Assembly (NCBI GenBank): GCA_947625605.1
Contig: CANQOY010000004.1
Location: forward strand, 26,255 to 90,254
DNA from: an uncultured Clostridia bacterium
GTDB taxonomy: Bacteria > Bacillota > Clostridia > Christensenellales > Borkfalkiaceae
DNA: 64,000 nucleotides
Direction: 5' to 3'
Both the position numbers and the translations under genes were made by a program. Below are positions 9,294-17,483 of this stretch, piece by piece. Every line of letters begins with the position of its first letter. Position 1 is the stretch's first letter. The notes beneath the pieces were generated by a model. The model worked only from the letters and a program-made list of their open reading frames with translations. It was not told the origin of the DNA and searched no databases.

Positions 9294-10664
9294 TCAGAGC
9301 CCGAAGGCGGCGTACATGATCTGTTCATGCGTGACCGTAAAGGATACGCGGTCCACGTCCGCATGCATGTCGCCGCTGTACTTGTCGATCACATAGTCGT
9401 TGACCTCGATGTTGTAATCCGTACCCCTGTGCGACACGGAGAGCGGGACCCAATCCCACGTCCACATCTGGATATAGAAGCGCGAACGGTACTTTCTTCC
9501 CGAAGCGTTCGTGTAGATGTAATATCCCTCGGCGATCGCGTCGCCGTTGCGCCCCGCAAAGACTTCGTGTTTGATGACGTAGAGCGTCAGCGTCGCAATG
9601 CTTCCGCGCGTGTTGTTTTGGAAGCGGAGGATGCGATCGGGCGAATCCACCACGAGGCTGTAATCGCCGTCTTGACAGACGATCCCGTGCACCACCGCGA
9701 ATTGGAACTTCGTGACGTCTGCGGCAAACGTTTCCGTGCCGCGGCGGACGGTAAATGCGTCGCCGTCATATTTCTCCGTGACGCCCGCGGAGGCAAATTG
9801 CTCGCGGTTCGCCAGAGTATACGTAAAATCGCTCACCGTCTGTTCGCCGTCCGCGGAAGTGTAGATATAGCTTCCCTTCGTCGTGCCCGTGCAGTTCTTT
9901 TGGTAGGAATCGGGCGCGTCCGTCACGACAAGCAGGAGCGCGGATTCCGTGCCCGACCTGTTTTCGAAGGAGACGATGCTGTCTGCGGAGTCCACAAGCA
10001 AAGATCTCTCCGCGACATCATAGTAATTGAACCCGAGCACGAAGTTCCCGCAGGTCAGATCGGCGGTGTAGTATCCCTCGGGCGCGTCGGTGGGCGCGCT
10101 CGCTGTGATCGAATAGAGCGCGGGATCGGCGACGATGGTATTTTCCTCCCCATCCACAGGGCTGAAGCGGGCGGTGTCCTCGGGGAGCGCGTTGAGCTCG
10201 GCATGGAGCTCGAACGTCTCGTCCGCGGTGACCGTTCCGTCCTCTCCGCGCAGGAAGCTCTGCGGACGCGTCACGATCTCCACATTGCGCACATAGTAGT
10301 AGGTGACGTCGAACGTGCCCTCGTATCTCTCGTATTCGCTGACATAGTAGCTCACCGTAGCCCGCTTCTTGCCCGCGGACGAGGAATCCACGGTGATGTT
10401 GCATTCCGAGCCCTCCACGGCCTTCTTGCCGACTTGGAGGGAGAGCCCATCGCGGTTGATCTCCTGCCCGACGAGGTACTCGCGCTGGACGGCCGCATCC
10501 TCTGCAAAGAGCACTTCCGCCTCATGGACGATCTCCGCCGTCGCAGAGACGCCCATCGCGCTCCAAATGATCAGGCCGAGGAAGAGCGCGAGCGTGCAGA
10601 GCCCAAAGAGCGCGTAGATCAGCGCCTTGAAATGTTTGGAAAGAAACAATTTCGCGTCCATCAT
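9294..10664 (-). CDS. Membrane-anchored protein with two copies of the unknown surface domain
   Basis: The protein has 456 residues. A single N-terminal membrane helix (about residues 15-38, ALFGLCTLALFLGLIIW) is followed by an extracellular region. Residues 45-210 include an Ig-like portion (REYLVGQEINRDGLSL). Residues 218-325 and 328-456 are two related modules beginning VDS.D.I..F.N and containing (G/E)(S/G)Y.(I)YT, the same unrecognised module seen in the two Ig-like lipoproteins. The ATG (or the second ATG, one codon on) follows AAGGGGAG. Its first four bases overlap the stop of the upstream gene (ATGA), so the two are probably translationally coupled. Function unknown. Confidence 0.65.
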   Translation of the reverse strand: MMDAKLFLSKHFKALIYALFGLCTLALFLGLIIWSAMGVSATAEIVHEAEVLFAEDAAVQREYLVGQEINRDGLSLQVGKKAVEGSECNITVDSSSAGKKRATVSYYVSEYERYEGTFDVTYYYVRNVEIVTRPQSFLRGEDGTVTADETFELHAELNALPEDTARFSPVDGEENTIVADPALYSITASAPTDAPEGYYTADLTCGNFVLGFNYYDVAERSLLVDSADSIVSFENRSGTESALLLVVTDAPDSYQKNCTGTTKGSYIYTSADGEQTVSDFTYTLANREQFASAGVTEKYDGDAFTVRRGTETFAADVTKFQFAVVHGIVCQDGDYSLVVDSPDRILRFQNNTRGSIATLTLYVIKHEVFAGRNGDAIAEGYYIYTNASGRKYRSRFYIQMWTWDWVPLSVSHRGTDYNIEVNDYVIDKYSGDMHADVDRVSFTVTHEQIMYAAFGL

Positions 10665-11134
10665 TCCACACTCCCCTTTTTGATTTTCCGAGACGTGCGC
10701 TCAACGACCGTCGGGCAAAACGCCGCGGCGATAAACAGGACGAGCGCGGCCACATACAGAGCGACTGCGGTGATGGCGCGCGGCACGGCGACGGCGTTGG
10801 TCGCAGCGTCGCCCATGTTCCCGACGGTGAAGTAGATCCCGATGGGAGTCATGCAGGGCTGGATGAACAGCAGGGCGGCAAAGGTCAAAAACAGACCGAC
10901 GACCGCGTAGAGCGGAGCGACCCAGAAGGGTCTGTCGCCCATGAAGAGGCCGTTGCACAGGAAGAAGAGCATCAGCCAAAGCGCGCCCACCGTGAGAAAG
11001 ACCACCCAGCGGTTGAGGCGGTAGCCGAGCATGGCGTAGACGTTCAGGGAGAGCGAAAATGCAACGATCGTGAGCACGAAGGCCGCAAGCGTCAGGAAGA
11101 ACCCCGCGTGGGGCAATTTGATCTTAAAATCCAT
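10661..11134 (-). CDS. Small four-helix integral membrane protein
   Basis: This is a 157-residue protein with four hydrophobic segments (near residues 10-32, 44-66, 72-94 and 122-145) and a basic C-terminus (RTSRKIKKGS). I place the start at the ATG at 11134 because AGGAGG lies 8 nt upstream; a GTG three codons earlier falls inside that site. It overlaps the end of the GH3 gene by 11 bp and the next gene by 4 bp, so it belongs to the same operon. I recognise no family. It might be a membrane partner for the anchored GH3 enzyme. Confidence 0.6.
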   Translation of the reverse strand: MDFKIKLPHAGFFLTLAAFVLTIVAFSLSLNVYAMLGYRLNRWVVFLTVGALWLMLFFLCNGLFMGDRPFWVAPLYAVVGLFLTFAALLFIQPCMTPIGIYFTVGNMGDAATNAVAVPRAITAVALYVAALVLFIAAAFCPTVVERTSRKIKKGSVE

Positions 11135-14100
11135 CTTTTTCACCTCCTACGTCGGAATTTGCCGCTTCGTTCGGCGCCCCGCGCCCGCCCTTTTTCTTCA
11201 ACCCGAAGGCGATCAGAACGGCGCAGATCGCGACGGTTGCGGCGGCGAGCACCCCTCCCGCGGCGAGCAGGGCGATCTGCCACCACGAGGTGAAATTGAG
11301 CTGCACGACGTCCCCGGGTGCAATGCCGTTGAGCGCGCTGCTGTTGGCGATCGCGTACATATAGTAGTGCATGTTGTCGTAGAGCGCGGTCATCATGCTC
11401 GGGTCCTTGCGCACATTTTCCACGGTGTAATCCGTCCAGTTGCTGGCGAGAAGCCCTTCCGCGCCCGAAGCGGCCATGAACGTCACGTTGTTGATGACGC
11501 AGTCCTGCGGGTTGAAGTAGTTCCCCGCGGAGACAAAGTCTGTGGAGATGAGGCCGCGGAATCCCCACTCGCCGCGCAGGATGTTTTTGATGACCCCCGT
11601 ATGCGCGTTGACGTTGCATACGCCCGTGCGGGAGAAAGACGTCATGATCCCGAGCGCGTTGACGACCTTGCCCGCCGAATTGACGTAATCAATGTCCTCG
11701 ACGATGCCCTGGAAGGCTCTGAGCTCCTTTTCGCGCGCGGACTGCTCCTCCATGAATTGGATGAGCCCCTCGCGGAAGGACTCCTGCGTGTTGAAAGCAA
11801 AGTGCTTTGCCGCGAGAATGGAGCCCTTTTCGAGGCCGCCTTTTACGAAGGCGACGCCGAGCCGGTTGGTCAGAACCGCGTCCTCGCTGTAATACTCGTG
11901 ATTTCTCGAATTGAACGGCGTGCGGTGCAGATTCATGCCCGGCGCCCACATGATGGGGTTCTTTCCCCAGAGGTTATCCTCTCCGAAGATCTTGCCCTGA
12001 TCTTCGACGAGGGGCGCGTTGAAGGCCGCGGCGACCGTCGGCTCGCAGGGCATATCCGCGCTGAAATAGTTCTTGTTGGGATCGCTCGCCGAGATGGCGA
12101 GATATCCGCTCGTAGAGCCGTTGGTGGCGTACCCTCTGTTGATGTTGCCGTTCGGGCCGTCGATCTGCCACACTCTCGGCGCGTTCACGGAGGCAAACGG
12201 CTCGCAGTTCGTTCCGCCGTAGGGCGCGAACCTCCACGCCTCGTTGATCGAGATCTGCGAGAGCAGGTATTCCCAGCGGCTGTCGTCGAAGTCGGCGAGT
12301 TTGAGCTCCGCAAGGGACATGTTCTCCAAGGGCACGCCGTTCTCATCCTCGTCCTCGCTGTGGTCCACGCCGAACTCCACGTCGGAGGAGCCGAACGTGC
12401 TCCATTCGTACACGCTGTCGTTGAGGTATTGCGCCATCGCTGGCTTTTCTTCGAGGCTGAAATAGGGCACCGGGAAGGTGGCGTCCCAATCCTTTCTGGA
12501 AAGGTATGTGACCGTCTGTTCCCCGCTGAAAAAGTTATAGTCGGCGTCCTCCATCTGATTGGATACCACGGTTCCGTTCTCCGAGAGGGCGAAATAGCTG
12601 CTGTCTACCCCCTCTGCCGAGAAAGAGAAGCCGTCATCTGCGGTCGTATCGACGGAGGGATCCCAAACGAATACCTTCTCAGCGTCCGCGGGGACGCCGT
12701 CCACCGTCCAAAGGCTTTGGGAGAGCGCCGCGTCGGTGGCGACCAACGCGTTGTTGAGCGCCTCGTGCGCGTTGCCGCCGAGTGCGAAACAGTAGTCCCC
12801 TGCATCGAGGATGTAGCCGCCCGTCGCCCCGTTGTGCGAGAGCGTCTTATCGTAGGAGGCGAAGTACTTGATCTTGGCCGTCACCGTGACGTCCTGCGTG
12901 CTCGCGCCCTCTTCGCTCCCCTCGGGGTAGAGCGTATCCGTCTTGCCGAACGCGATGAGCTGGATCGCCCCTTTCTCCACGCCGTGCTCCCGGTCGTAGT
13001 CGGTATAGGGCACGGAGACGTAGAGCTGGACGACGTCCTTTGCGGGATAGTTGCCTGTATTCGTCACGCGGACGATGAGCGAGACCGTCTTTTCCGCGCT
13101 GTTGTATGAGAAGGACTCGGGCACGATCTCCTGACGGAATGTGGAATACGAGAGACCGTAGCCGAAGGGATACGTCACCTCGTTCTCATACCGCCACGAA
13201 GTGGCACCCGCCGAAGCGCCCTTTGCCGAGAGGGCGTTGCCCTGCCCGAGCACGGCGTCCGCGTACCGCGTCTCATAGTATGTGTAGCCCGTATACAGGC
13301 CCTCCGCAAGCACGACATAGTGCGAATCGTCCGCGCCGCTGTGGGCGGAGGGAGAGGCCCATGTGAAGAGATGGGAGTTGTCCTCCTGCCCGTAGATGCC
13401 GAAATTCTGCGCCGCGGGAGAATTTTTCGCCTCGACGGCATAGGTATCGGGGAGATGCCCCGAGGGAGAGACCGCGCCCGAGATCACCCGCGCCACGCCC
13501 GCCATGCCGTAGCTGCCGGGCAGGCCGATCCAGAGGATGGAGTCCACGCCGTCGTCCTCTTGCAGTTCCTGCACTTCCATCGGGATGGCGCTGTTGAGGA
13601 TGACCACGACGTTCTCGGAGATCTGCTTGGCGACTTCCACCAACGCCCTCTCCTCGCCGCTCAATCCCAAGACGCTCGTCTGGTCCGTATTGGCCGCGTT
13701 GATCTGTACGCCCACGCTGCCGGGATAATACTCGCGGCCTTCGCTGCTCGCGCGGCCGATCATGACAAAGCAGACGTCGCTGTAATCCTGATAGTTCGCG
13801 ACGTCCGCGAGCGTGACGCGGGGTTCGCTGATCGCGTAAGGGCCGCCCGAAGCGCCGCTGTTCGCGCCGCCGTCCGGGATGGGCGAGAACGGCTTTTCGG
13901 AATACCACGCCTCCATCGAGGGATTGACGACGATGTTCTCCTCGGCGAGCGCGCGGGGAAGCGTGACGGGGAGGGAGATCTTTTCGCCGTCGAGCGTGAC
14001 GCTCTGTGCCCTGATCGGGCTGCCCGTCTGCCCGCCGTATACGATGAGCGAAGCGTCGCGCAGCGTCTTTCCGTCAGATTTATATGTGTACGCGCGCGAG

Positions 14101-14450
14101 CCGAGCAGGGTCGCACGGATCTCCGTCTCCCCTCCCTCGGGCCGAAGCGGGAGGGACGCGACGCCGCTTTCGAGAGCGTTGTTTTTGAGCAGGACGCTCC
14201 CCTCTTCGCTGAGTTGTTCCGCGATCCGCTTGCGCTCTGTCAGCATCTCTTCGAGGGATTCGTAGTCCGAACGAAAGGCGTATGTCTCCGCCGATCCGCC
14301 CGCTCCGCCGCTCGTAACGCCGAGAGCCTGATCGACGAACCCCTTGTAGTCGCTCGTGCTCCCGACGATCTCCGCGCCGAACAGCAGCGCGCAGAGGAAC
14401 GCGGTGACGACCGCGAAGCCTCTGAGCAATTTTAGGGTCCTGAGTTTCAT
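11124..14450 (-). CDS. Membrane-anchored glycoside hydrolase family 3 protein, permuted domain order
   Basis: This 1108-residue enzyme starts at the ATG at 14450 (GGGAGGTGG upstream). It has an N-terminal membrane helix (about residues 10-30) and a second at the C-terminus (about 1050-1080, followed by KKKGG). The GH3 C-terminal domain (GEERALVEVAK...VVVILNS, GLPGSYGMAGVARVI) comes first, then a fibronectin-III-like region (VTNTGNYPAKDVVQLYVS). The GH3 barrel follows (DGPNG, KHFAFN near residue 882, STDF near residue 971, whose Asp should be the nucleophile). Standard GH3 enzymes have the barrel first. Such proteins are beta-glucosidases or related exo-glycosidases; substrate unknown. It heads the six-gene surface operon from the promoter at 14522-14550. 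Confidence 0.82.
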   Translation of the reverse strand: MKLRTLKLLRGFAVVTAFLCALLFGAEIVGSTSDYKGFVDQALGVTSGGAGGSAETYAFRSDYESLEEMLTERKRIAEQLSEEGSVLLKNNALESGVASLPLRPEGGETEIRATLLGSRAYTYKSDGKTLRDASLIVYGGQTGSPIRAQSVTLDGEKISLPVTLPRALAEENIVVNPSMEAWYSEKPFSPIPDGGANSGASGGPYAISEPRVTLADVANYQDYSDVCFVMIGRASSEGREYYPGSVGVQINAANTDQTSVLGLSGEERALVEVAKQISENVVVILNSAIPMEVQELQEDDGVDSILWIGLPGSYGMAGVARVISGAVSPSGHLPDTYAVEAKNSPAAQNFGIYGQEDNSHLFTWASPSAHSGADDSHYVVLAEGLYTGYTYYETRYADAVLGQGNALSAKGASAGATSWRYENEVTYPFGYGLSYSTFRQEIVPESFSYNSAEKTVSLIVRVTNTGNYPAKDVVQLYVSVPYTDYDREHGVEKGAIQLIAFGKTDTLYPEGSEEGASTQDVTVTAKIKYFASYDKTLSHNGATGGYILDAGDYCFALGGNAHEALNNALVATDAALSQSLWTVDGVPADAEKVFVWDPSVDTTADDGFSFSAEGVDSSYFALSENGTVVSNQMEDADYNFFSGEQTVTYLSRKDWDATFPVPYFSLEEKPAMAQYLNDSVYEWSTFGSSDVEFGVDHSEDEDENGVPLENMSLAELKLADFDDSRWEYLLSQISINEAWRFAPYGGTNCEPFASVNAPRVWQIDGPNGNINRGYATNGSTSGYLAISASDPNKNYFSADMPCEPTVAAAFNAPLVEDQGKIFGEDNLWGKNPIMWAPGMNLHRTPFNSRNHEYYSEDAVLTNRLGVAFVKGGLEKGSILAAKHFAFNTQESFREGLIQFMEEQSAREKELRAFQGIVEDIDYVNSAGKVVNALGIMTSFSRTGVCNVNAHTGVIKNILRGEWGFRGLISTDFVSAGNYFNPQDCVINNVTFMAASGAEGLLASNWTDYTVENVRKDPSMMTALYDNMHYYMYAIANSSALNGIAPGDVVQLNFTSWWQIALLAAGGVLAAATVAICAVLIAFGLKKKGGRGAPNEAANSDVGGEKDGF

Positions 14451-14462
14451 TGCCACCTCCCA

Positions 14463-14481
14463 CTCTCCGCCGCGCGGAGAG
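14463..14481 (-). promoter_or_regulatory. Leader hairpin just before the GH3 ribosome binding site
   Basis: An 8-bp perfect stem (CTCTCCGC / GCGGAGAG, loop of 3) lies in the leader directly upstream of the GGGAGGTGG ribosome binding site. The 5' arm could alternatively pair with that site, so translational control is possible but unproven. Confidence 0.35.
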
Positions 14482-14521
14482 GTAAAAGATTCGAATTTTT
14501 GCATCAGATTATGCTATTCTA

Positions 14522-14550
14522 ATCATATCATTTTGCACATTATTTGTCAA
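14522..14550 (-). promoter_or_regulatory. Sigma-A promoter of the GH3 surface operon
   Basis: The minus strand reads TTGACA (14545-14550), 17-bp spacer, TATGAT (14522-14527), about 70 bp upstream of the GH3 start. It is divergent from the GH128-like gene promoter at 14657-14685. Confidence 0.8.
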
Positions 14551-14656
14551 CTGTTAGAAAAAATTGATTGAAATTTTGAAAAATACGCACGAATAATCCT
14601 TGAAACAAACAAAAACGATCATGCCTCGACAGATTTTCTACGAATTGAAAAAATCC

Positions 14657-14685
14657 TTGCAAATCTTCCCAAAGTGTGATAAGAT
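14657..14685 (+). promoter_or_regulatory. Sigma-A promoter of the GH128-like lipoprotein gene
   Basis: TTGCAA (14657-14662), 17-bp spacer, TAAGAT (14680-14685), followed by the ribosome binding site GGAAGGAAAGG before the ATG at 14710. Confidence 0.7.
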
Positions 14686-14709
14686 GAAAAAAAATCGGAA
14701 GGAAAGGAT

Positions 14710-15939
14710 ATGCGGCCTTTGAAAAAAATTTCTCTCTGTCTGCTCCTGCTCATCCCCGCGCTCTTCCTTGCGGCGGGGTGCGGCGGTTTCAAGCCGGACG
14801 AAACCCCTGCCCCGCACGTGACGCGGCTCGGCGTCTGCAAAAAGGGCGTGGACGTCTCGCGCTACAATCCCGATACGCAGGAAAACGCCGACCGCATCAA
14901 CAGCCTCGGCGCGGGATGGTACTATAATTGGGGCTCGGCGCCCGAAAACAGCAAGATCGAGGCGGAATATGTCCCCATGGTATGGGGTGCGGGCTCCGTC
15001 AATTCGCACACGTTACAGGAGATCCGCGAGGGATATCAGGCGGGAGAATACAACTATCTTCTCACCTTCAACGAGCCCGACGTGAGGGATCAGTCCAACA
15101 TGACGGTGGATCAGGCGATCGCGCTTTGGCCGCAGCTCGAAGCGCTCGGTATTCCCCTCTCCTCCCCCGCCACGTCTTACCCGATCGACACGGGAAAATG
15201 GACGATCAACACGTGGTTCGACGATTTCATGACGCGAGCGGACGAGCTTGGCCTGCGCATTGACTTCATTGCAGTACACTGCTATCAGGATTTTTCGAGG
15301 GGCATGGAGGCCGTAAACGAGCTCAGAGACGTCCTCATGGAACTCTATCAGCGCTACGAAAAGCCGATATGGATCACCGAATTCGGCAATATCGACATCA
15401 AGTATTGGGGAACGGGGAAGTACGATCCCGCATGCAACTATGAGGCCGCCGCGGAGTACACCACAAATGTGACCAAGATGCTCGAATCTTTCGGCGCCGT
15501 GGAGCGGTATGCGTGGTTCCTCGACAACTTCGGGGAGCACGGCGACGACCGCCCCAAGGAAGCGGAGTATACCGCCCTCTTCAACGACGACGACACGATC
15601 AGCGAGATCGGCAAACTCTACCGCGACGCGCGCTCGGCCGAGGCGCTCAGGATCGAGACGGGATTCATCGCGGGCGTGAAAGAGAATGAATTTTTCAACA
15701 TGAAACTCCGCGCGAGCGGGGGCACGGGCGACTATTCGTTCACCGTCTATCGCCCCGCCGTCATCAGCGGGAGGACGATGCCGCCGAACTATTCGAACAT
15801 CGGGCTCTCCGTGAGCAAGTCCGGGGAGGTCTACGGGACCCCTATCATAGACGGCGAGTACGAGATCTGCGTCTATGTGACCGACTCTGCGGGGCAGGCC
15901 GCCTTCAAGATCTTCCGCATCACGATCGAATCGGCCTGA
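14710..15939 (+). CDS. Lipoprotein glycoside hydrolase, GH128 (Asl1-like) family
   Basis: The protein has 409 residues. The signal ends in a LAAGC lipobox (Cys24). Residues 45-300 match the glycosyl hydrolase catalytic core seen in Asl1-like and GH128 beta-1,3-glucanases: GAGWYYNWG near 68, TFNEPD with presumed acid/base Glu122, HCY near 190 and WITEFGN with presumed nucleophile Glu224. Residues 310-409 form a putative Ig-like domain (SGEVYGTP...GEYEICVYVTDSAG). It is probably an extracellular, membrane-tethered endo-glucanase; the exact glucan cannot be told from sequence. It is transcribed alone, divergently from the GH3 operon, which suggests co-regulation in glycan use. Family assignment is good. 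Confidence 0.82.
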   Translation: MRPLKKISLCLLLLIPALFLAAGCGGFKPDETPAPHVTRLGVCKKGVDVSRYNPDTQENADRINSLGAGWYYNWGSAPENSKIEAEYVPMVWGAGSVNSHTLQEIREGYQAGEYNYLLTFNEPDVRDQSNMTVDQAIALWPQLEALGIPLSSPATSYPIDTGKWTINTWFDDFMTRADELGLRIDFIAVHCYQDFSRGMEAVNELRDVLMELYQRYEKPIWITEFGNIDIKYWGTGKYDPACNYEAAAEYTTNVTKMLESFGAVERYAWFLDNFGEHGDDRPKEAEYTALFNDDDTISEIGKLYRDARSAEALRIETGFIAGVKENEFFNMKLRASGGTGDYSFTVYRPAVISGRTMPPNYSNIGLSVSKSGEVYGTPIIDGEYEICVYVTDSAGQAAFKIFRITIESA

Positions 15940-15957
15940 ACGACGCATATAAACGAT

Positions 15958-15995
15958 GAGAGGAGCCGCCCCACCATGGACGGCTCCTCTCTCTT
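15958..15995. terminator. Hairpin between convergent genes
   Basis: An 11-bp stem (GAGAGGAGCCG / CGGCTCCTCTC, loop of 12) lies between the GH128-like gene and the convergent methyltransferase gene. The T-run is poor, so termination is likely but not certain. Confidence 0.5.
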
Positions 15996-16004
15996 GCGCT
16001 TCTC

Positions 16005-16901
16005 TCAGGCGCGTTTTTCGATCTTTGCGACGAAAAATCCCTCGTATTCCCTGCTCGGGCAGACGCACACCGTCCCCTGCGGAGCGGGGAGCACGGGGAG
16101 ATCGGGAAAGGGCGAAACGGGCACGAGCGCGCCGCCTGCCTGCGGGAGCACGCGTTCGAGGAGCTCCCAATTTTCGTCGGGGAGGACGGAGCACGTCGAA
16201 TACACGAGCGTCCCGCCCTTTTTCAGGAGTTTGAGCGCTTTGCGGAGCAGTCTCTCCTGCGTGCGGACGCATTTCCCGAGATACGCTTGGGTGAAGCGTA
16301 CGGGAGACGAGGGCGTCACCGTGCCGCTTCCCGTGCAGGGCGCGTCGAGCAGAATTTTGTCAAAGGAGAGAAAATCGTCGAGCGCGGCCGCGTCTGCGCA
16401 CAGGGCCGAAACCCGCGTCGCCCCCTGCCGCTGCAAGTTGAATTTCAGCCGCTCGAAGCGGATCTTGTCCCTCTCGCACGCCGTAATAAGGGTCCTCCCC
16501 GAAGAGAGCGCAAAGAGCTGCGTCGTCTTTCCTCCCGGGGCCGCCGTCATGTCGAGGACGGACTCCCCCGCCTGCGGTGCAAGATAGAGCGGCGGGAGCA
16601 TGGAGGAAAGGCTCTGCAAATAGATCTTGCCCTCCGCATAGAGCGGCAGGGCGCGAAGCGCCTCCTCCCGCACCCCCTCGGCGAGGAACGCGTCCTCATA
16701 CCAAGCCGTGCCGACACAGGAGATCCCCGCCTGCCCGAGCGCGGAAAGGACCTCTTCCCTGCCCGCCTTGATGCGATTGACACGAAAAGAGACGGGGTGT
16801 TCGTAAGAATACCCCGCCGCAATTTTTTCTTGAATTTTCGTACCGAAGCGGGCGCGGAGAAGCTCGATAAGCTCTGTCACTGCTGAATGAGTTTGAGCCA
16901 T
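16005..16901 (-). CDS. RsmB/RsmF-type rRNA (cytosine-C5) methyltransferase
   Basis: This 298-residue SAM-dependent methyltransferase belongs to the NOL1/NOP2/Sun group. Motifs seen: LDMTAAPGGKTTQL (SAM-binding), ACERD, DAPCTGSG (motif IV Cys) and YSTCSV (motif VI catalytic Cys). It is shorter than RsmB because it lacks the N-terminal NusB domain, so it is closer to RsmF or YebU-like short forms. It methylates a cytosine in 16S rRNA or tRNA. The ATG at 16901 overlaps the end of the flavodoxin gene by 25 bp; a GTG at 16880 that overlaps the flavodoxin stop is an alternative start. Confidence 0.85.
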   Translation of the reverse strand: MAQTHSAVTELIELLRARFGTKIQEKIAAGYSYEHPVSFRVNRIKAGREEVLSALGQAGISCVGTAWYEDAFLAEGVREEALRALPLYAEGKIYLQSLSSMLPPLYLAPQAGESVLDMTAAPGGKTTQLFALSSGRTLITACERDKIRFERLKFNLQRQGATRVSALCADAAALDDFLSFDKILLDAPCTGSGTVTPSSPVRFTQAYLGKCVRTQERLLRKALKLLKKGGTLVYSTCSVLPDENWELLERVLPQAGGALVPVSPFPDLPVLPAPQGTVCVCPSREYEGFFVAKIEKRA

Positions 16902-17353
16902 TCTTTCAGCTCGCTCTCTGGCGTGACCATGACGTGCTCCTCGAACTTGACGTTGAGCACGGGGCCGAGCTCCGCACCGCGGAGCGCCTTTTTGAAATCG
17001 CTGGGCGTATGGCCGAGCCAGCCGCCGTTAGTCGCGAACGGGAATACCCGCTTGCCCTTCCAATCGTGGGATTTGAGGAACGTCTTTACCGCGGGCGCAA
17101 AGGTGTACCACCACACGGGAGTGCCGACGAGCACGGCGTCGTACTTTTCGAGATCGATCCTGTAAGGGCGGAGTTTGGGCATGTAGCCCGTTGTGATCTC
17201 CTGCTTGCCGAGACCGACGAGAACGTCGTAATCGTCAGGATACGCCTTCTCCGTGCGGATTTCGAGAATATCGGCTTTGAGCGCACGTGCAAACTTGTAA
17301 GCTACGGCGCGCGTATTTCCTCCGAGTGAATAGAATACAACGAGTTTTTTCAT
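16877..17353 (-). CDS. Flavodoxin family protein
   Basis: This 158-residue protein has the FMN phosphate loop at its start (VVFYSLGGNTRAVA, residues 5-18) and the flavodoxin strand GTPVWWYTFAPAVKTFL (about residues 77-93). A later segment, FATNGGWLG, contributes the isoalloxazine-side loop. It probably serves as an electron carrier or flavin-dependent quinone or thiol reductase in the cytoplasm. An ACGGAGGT site precedes the ATG, and a TTTACT-17-TATAAT promoter lies at 17397-17425. The methyltransferase gene follows with overlap, so the two are cotranscribed. Confidence 0.85.
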   Translation of the reverse strand: MKKLVVFYSLGGNTRAVAYKFARALKADILEIRTEKAYPDDYDVLVGLGKQEITTGYMPKLRPYRIDLEKYDAVLVGTPVWWYTFAPAVKTFLKSHDWKGKRVFPFATNGGWLGHTPSDFKKALRGAELGPVLNVKFEEHVMVTPESELKEWLKLIQQ

Positions 17354-17396
17354 GCGGCACCTCCGTTCTGGTATGAGATGATCCCATATCGACTGT

Positions 17397-17425
17397 ATTA
17401 TATCATACTTTCAAAAAAAAGTAAA
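17397..17425 (-). promoter_or_regulatory. Promoter of the flavodoxin gene
   Basis: Minus-strand TTTACT (17420-17425), 17-bp spacer, TATAAT (17397-17402), about 45 bp upstream of the flavodoxin start. The A/T-rich spacer also follows the end of the CobW-YcgQ-like gene. Confidence 0.6.
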
Positions 17426-17483
17426 TATCCAAATTTAATTTTTTTTACAAATTTTTCCGTTTTTTTCAGAAAATACGGAAAAA

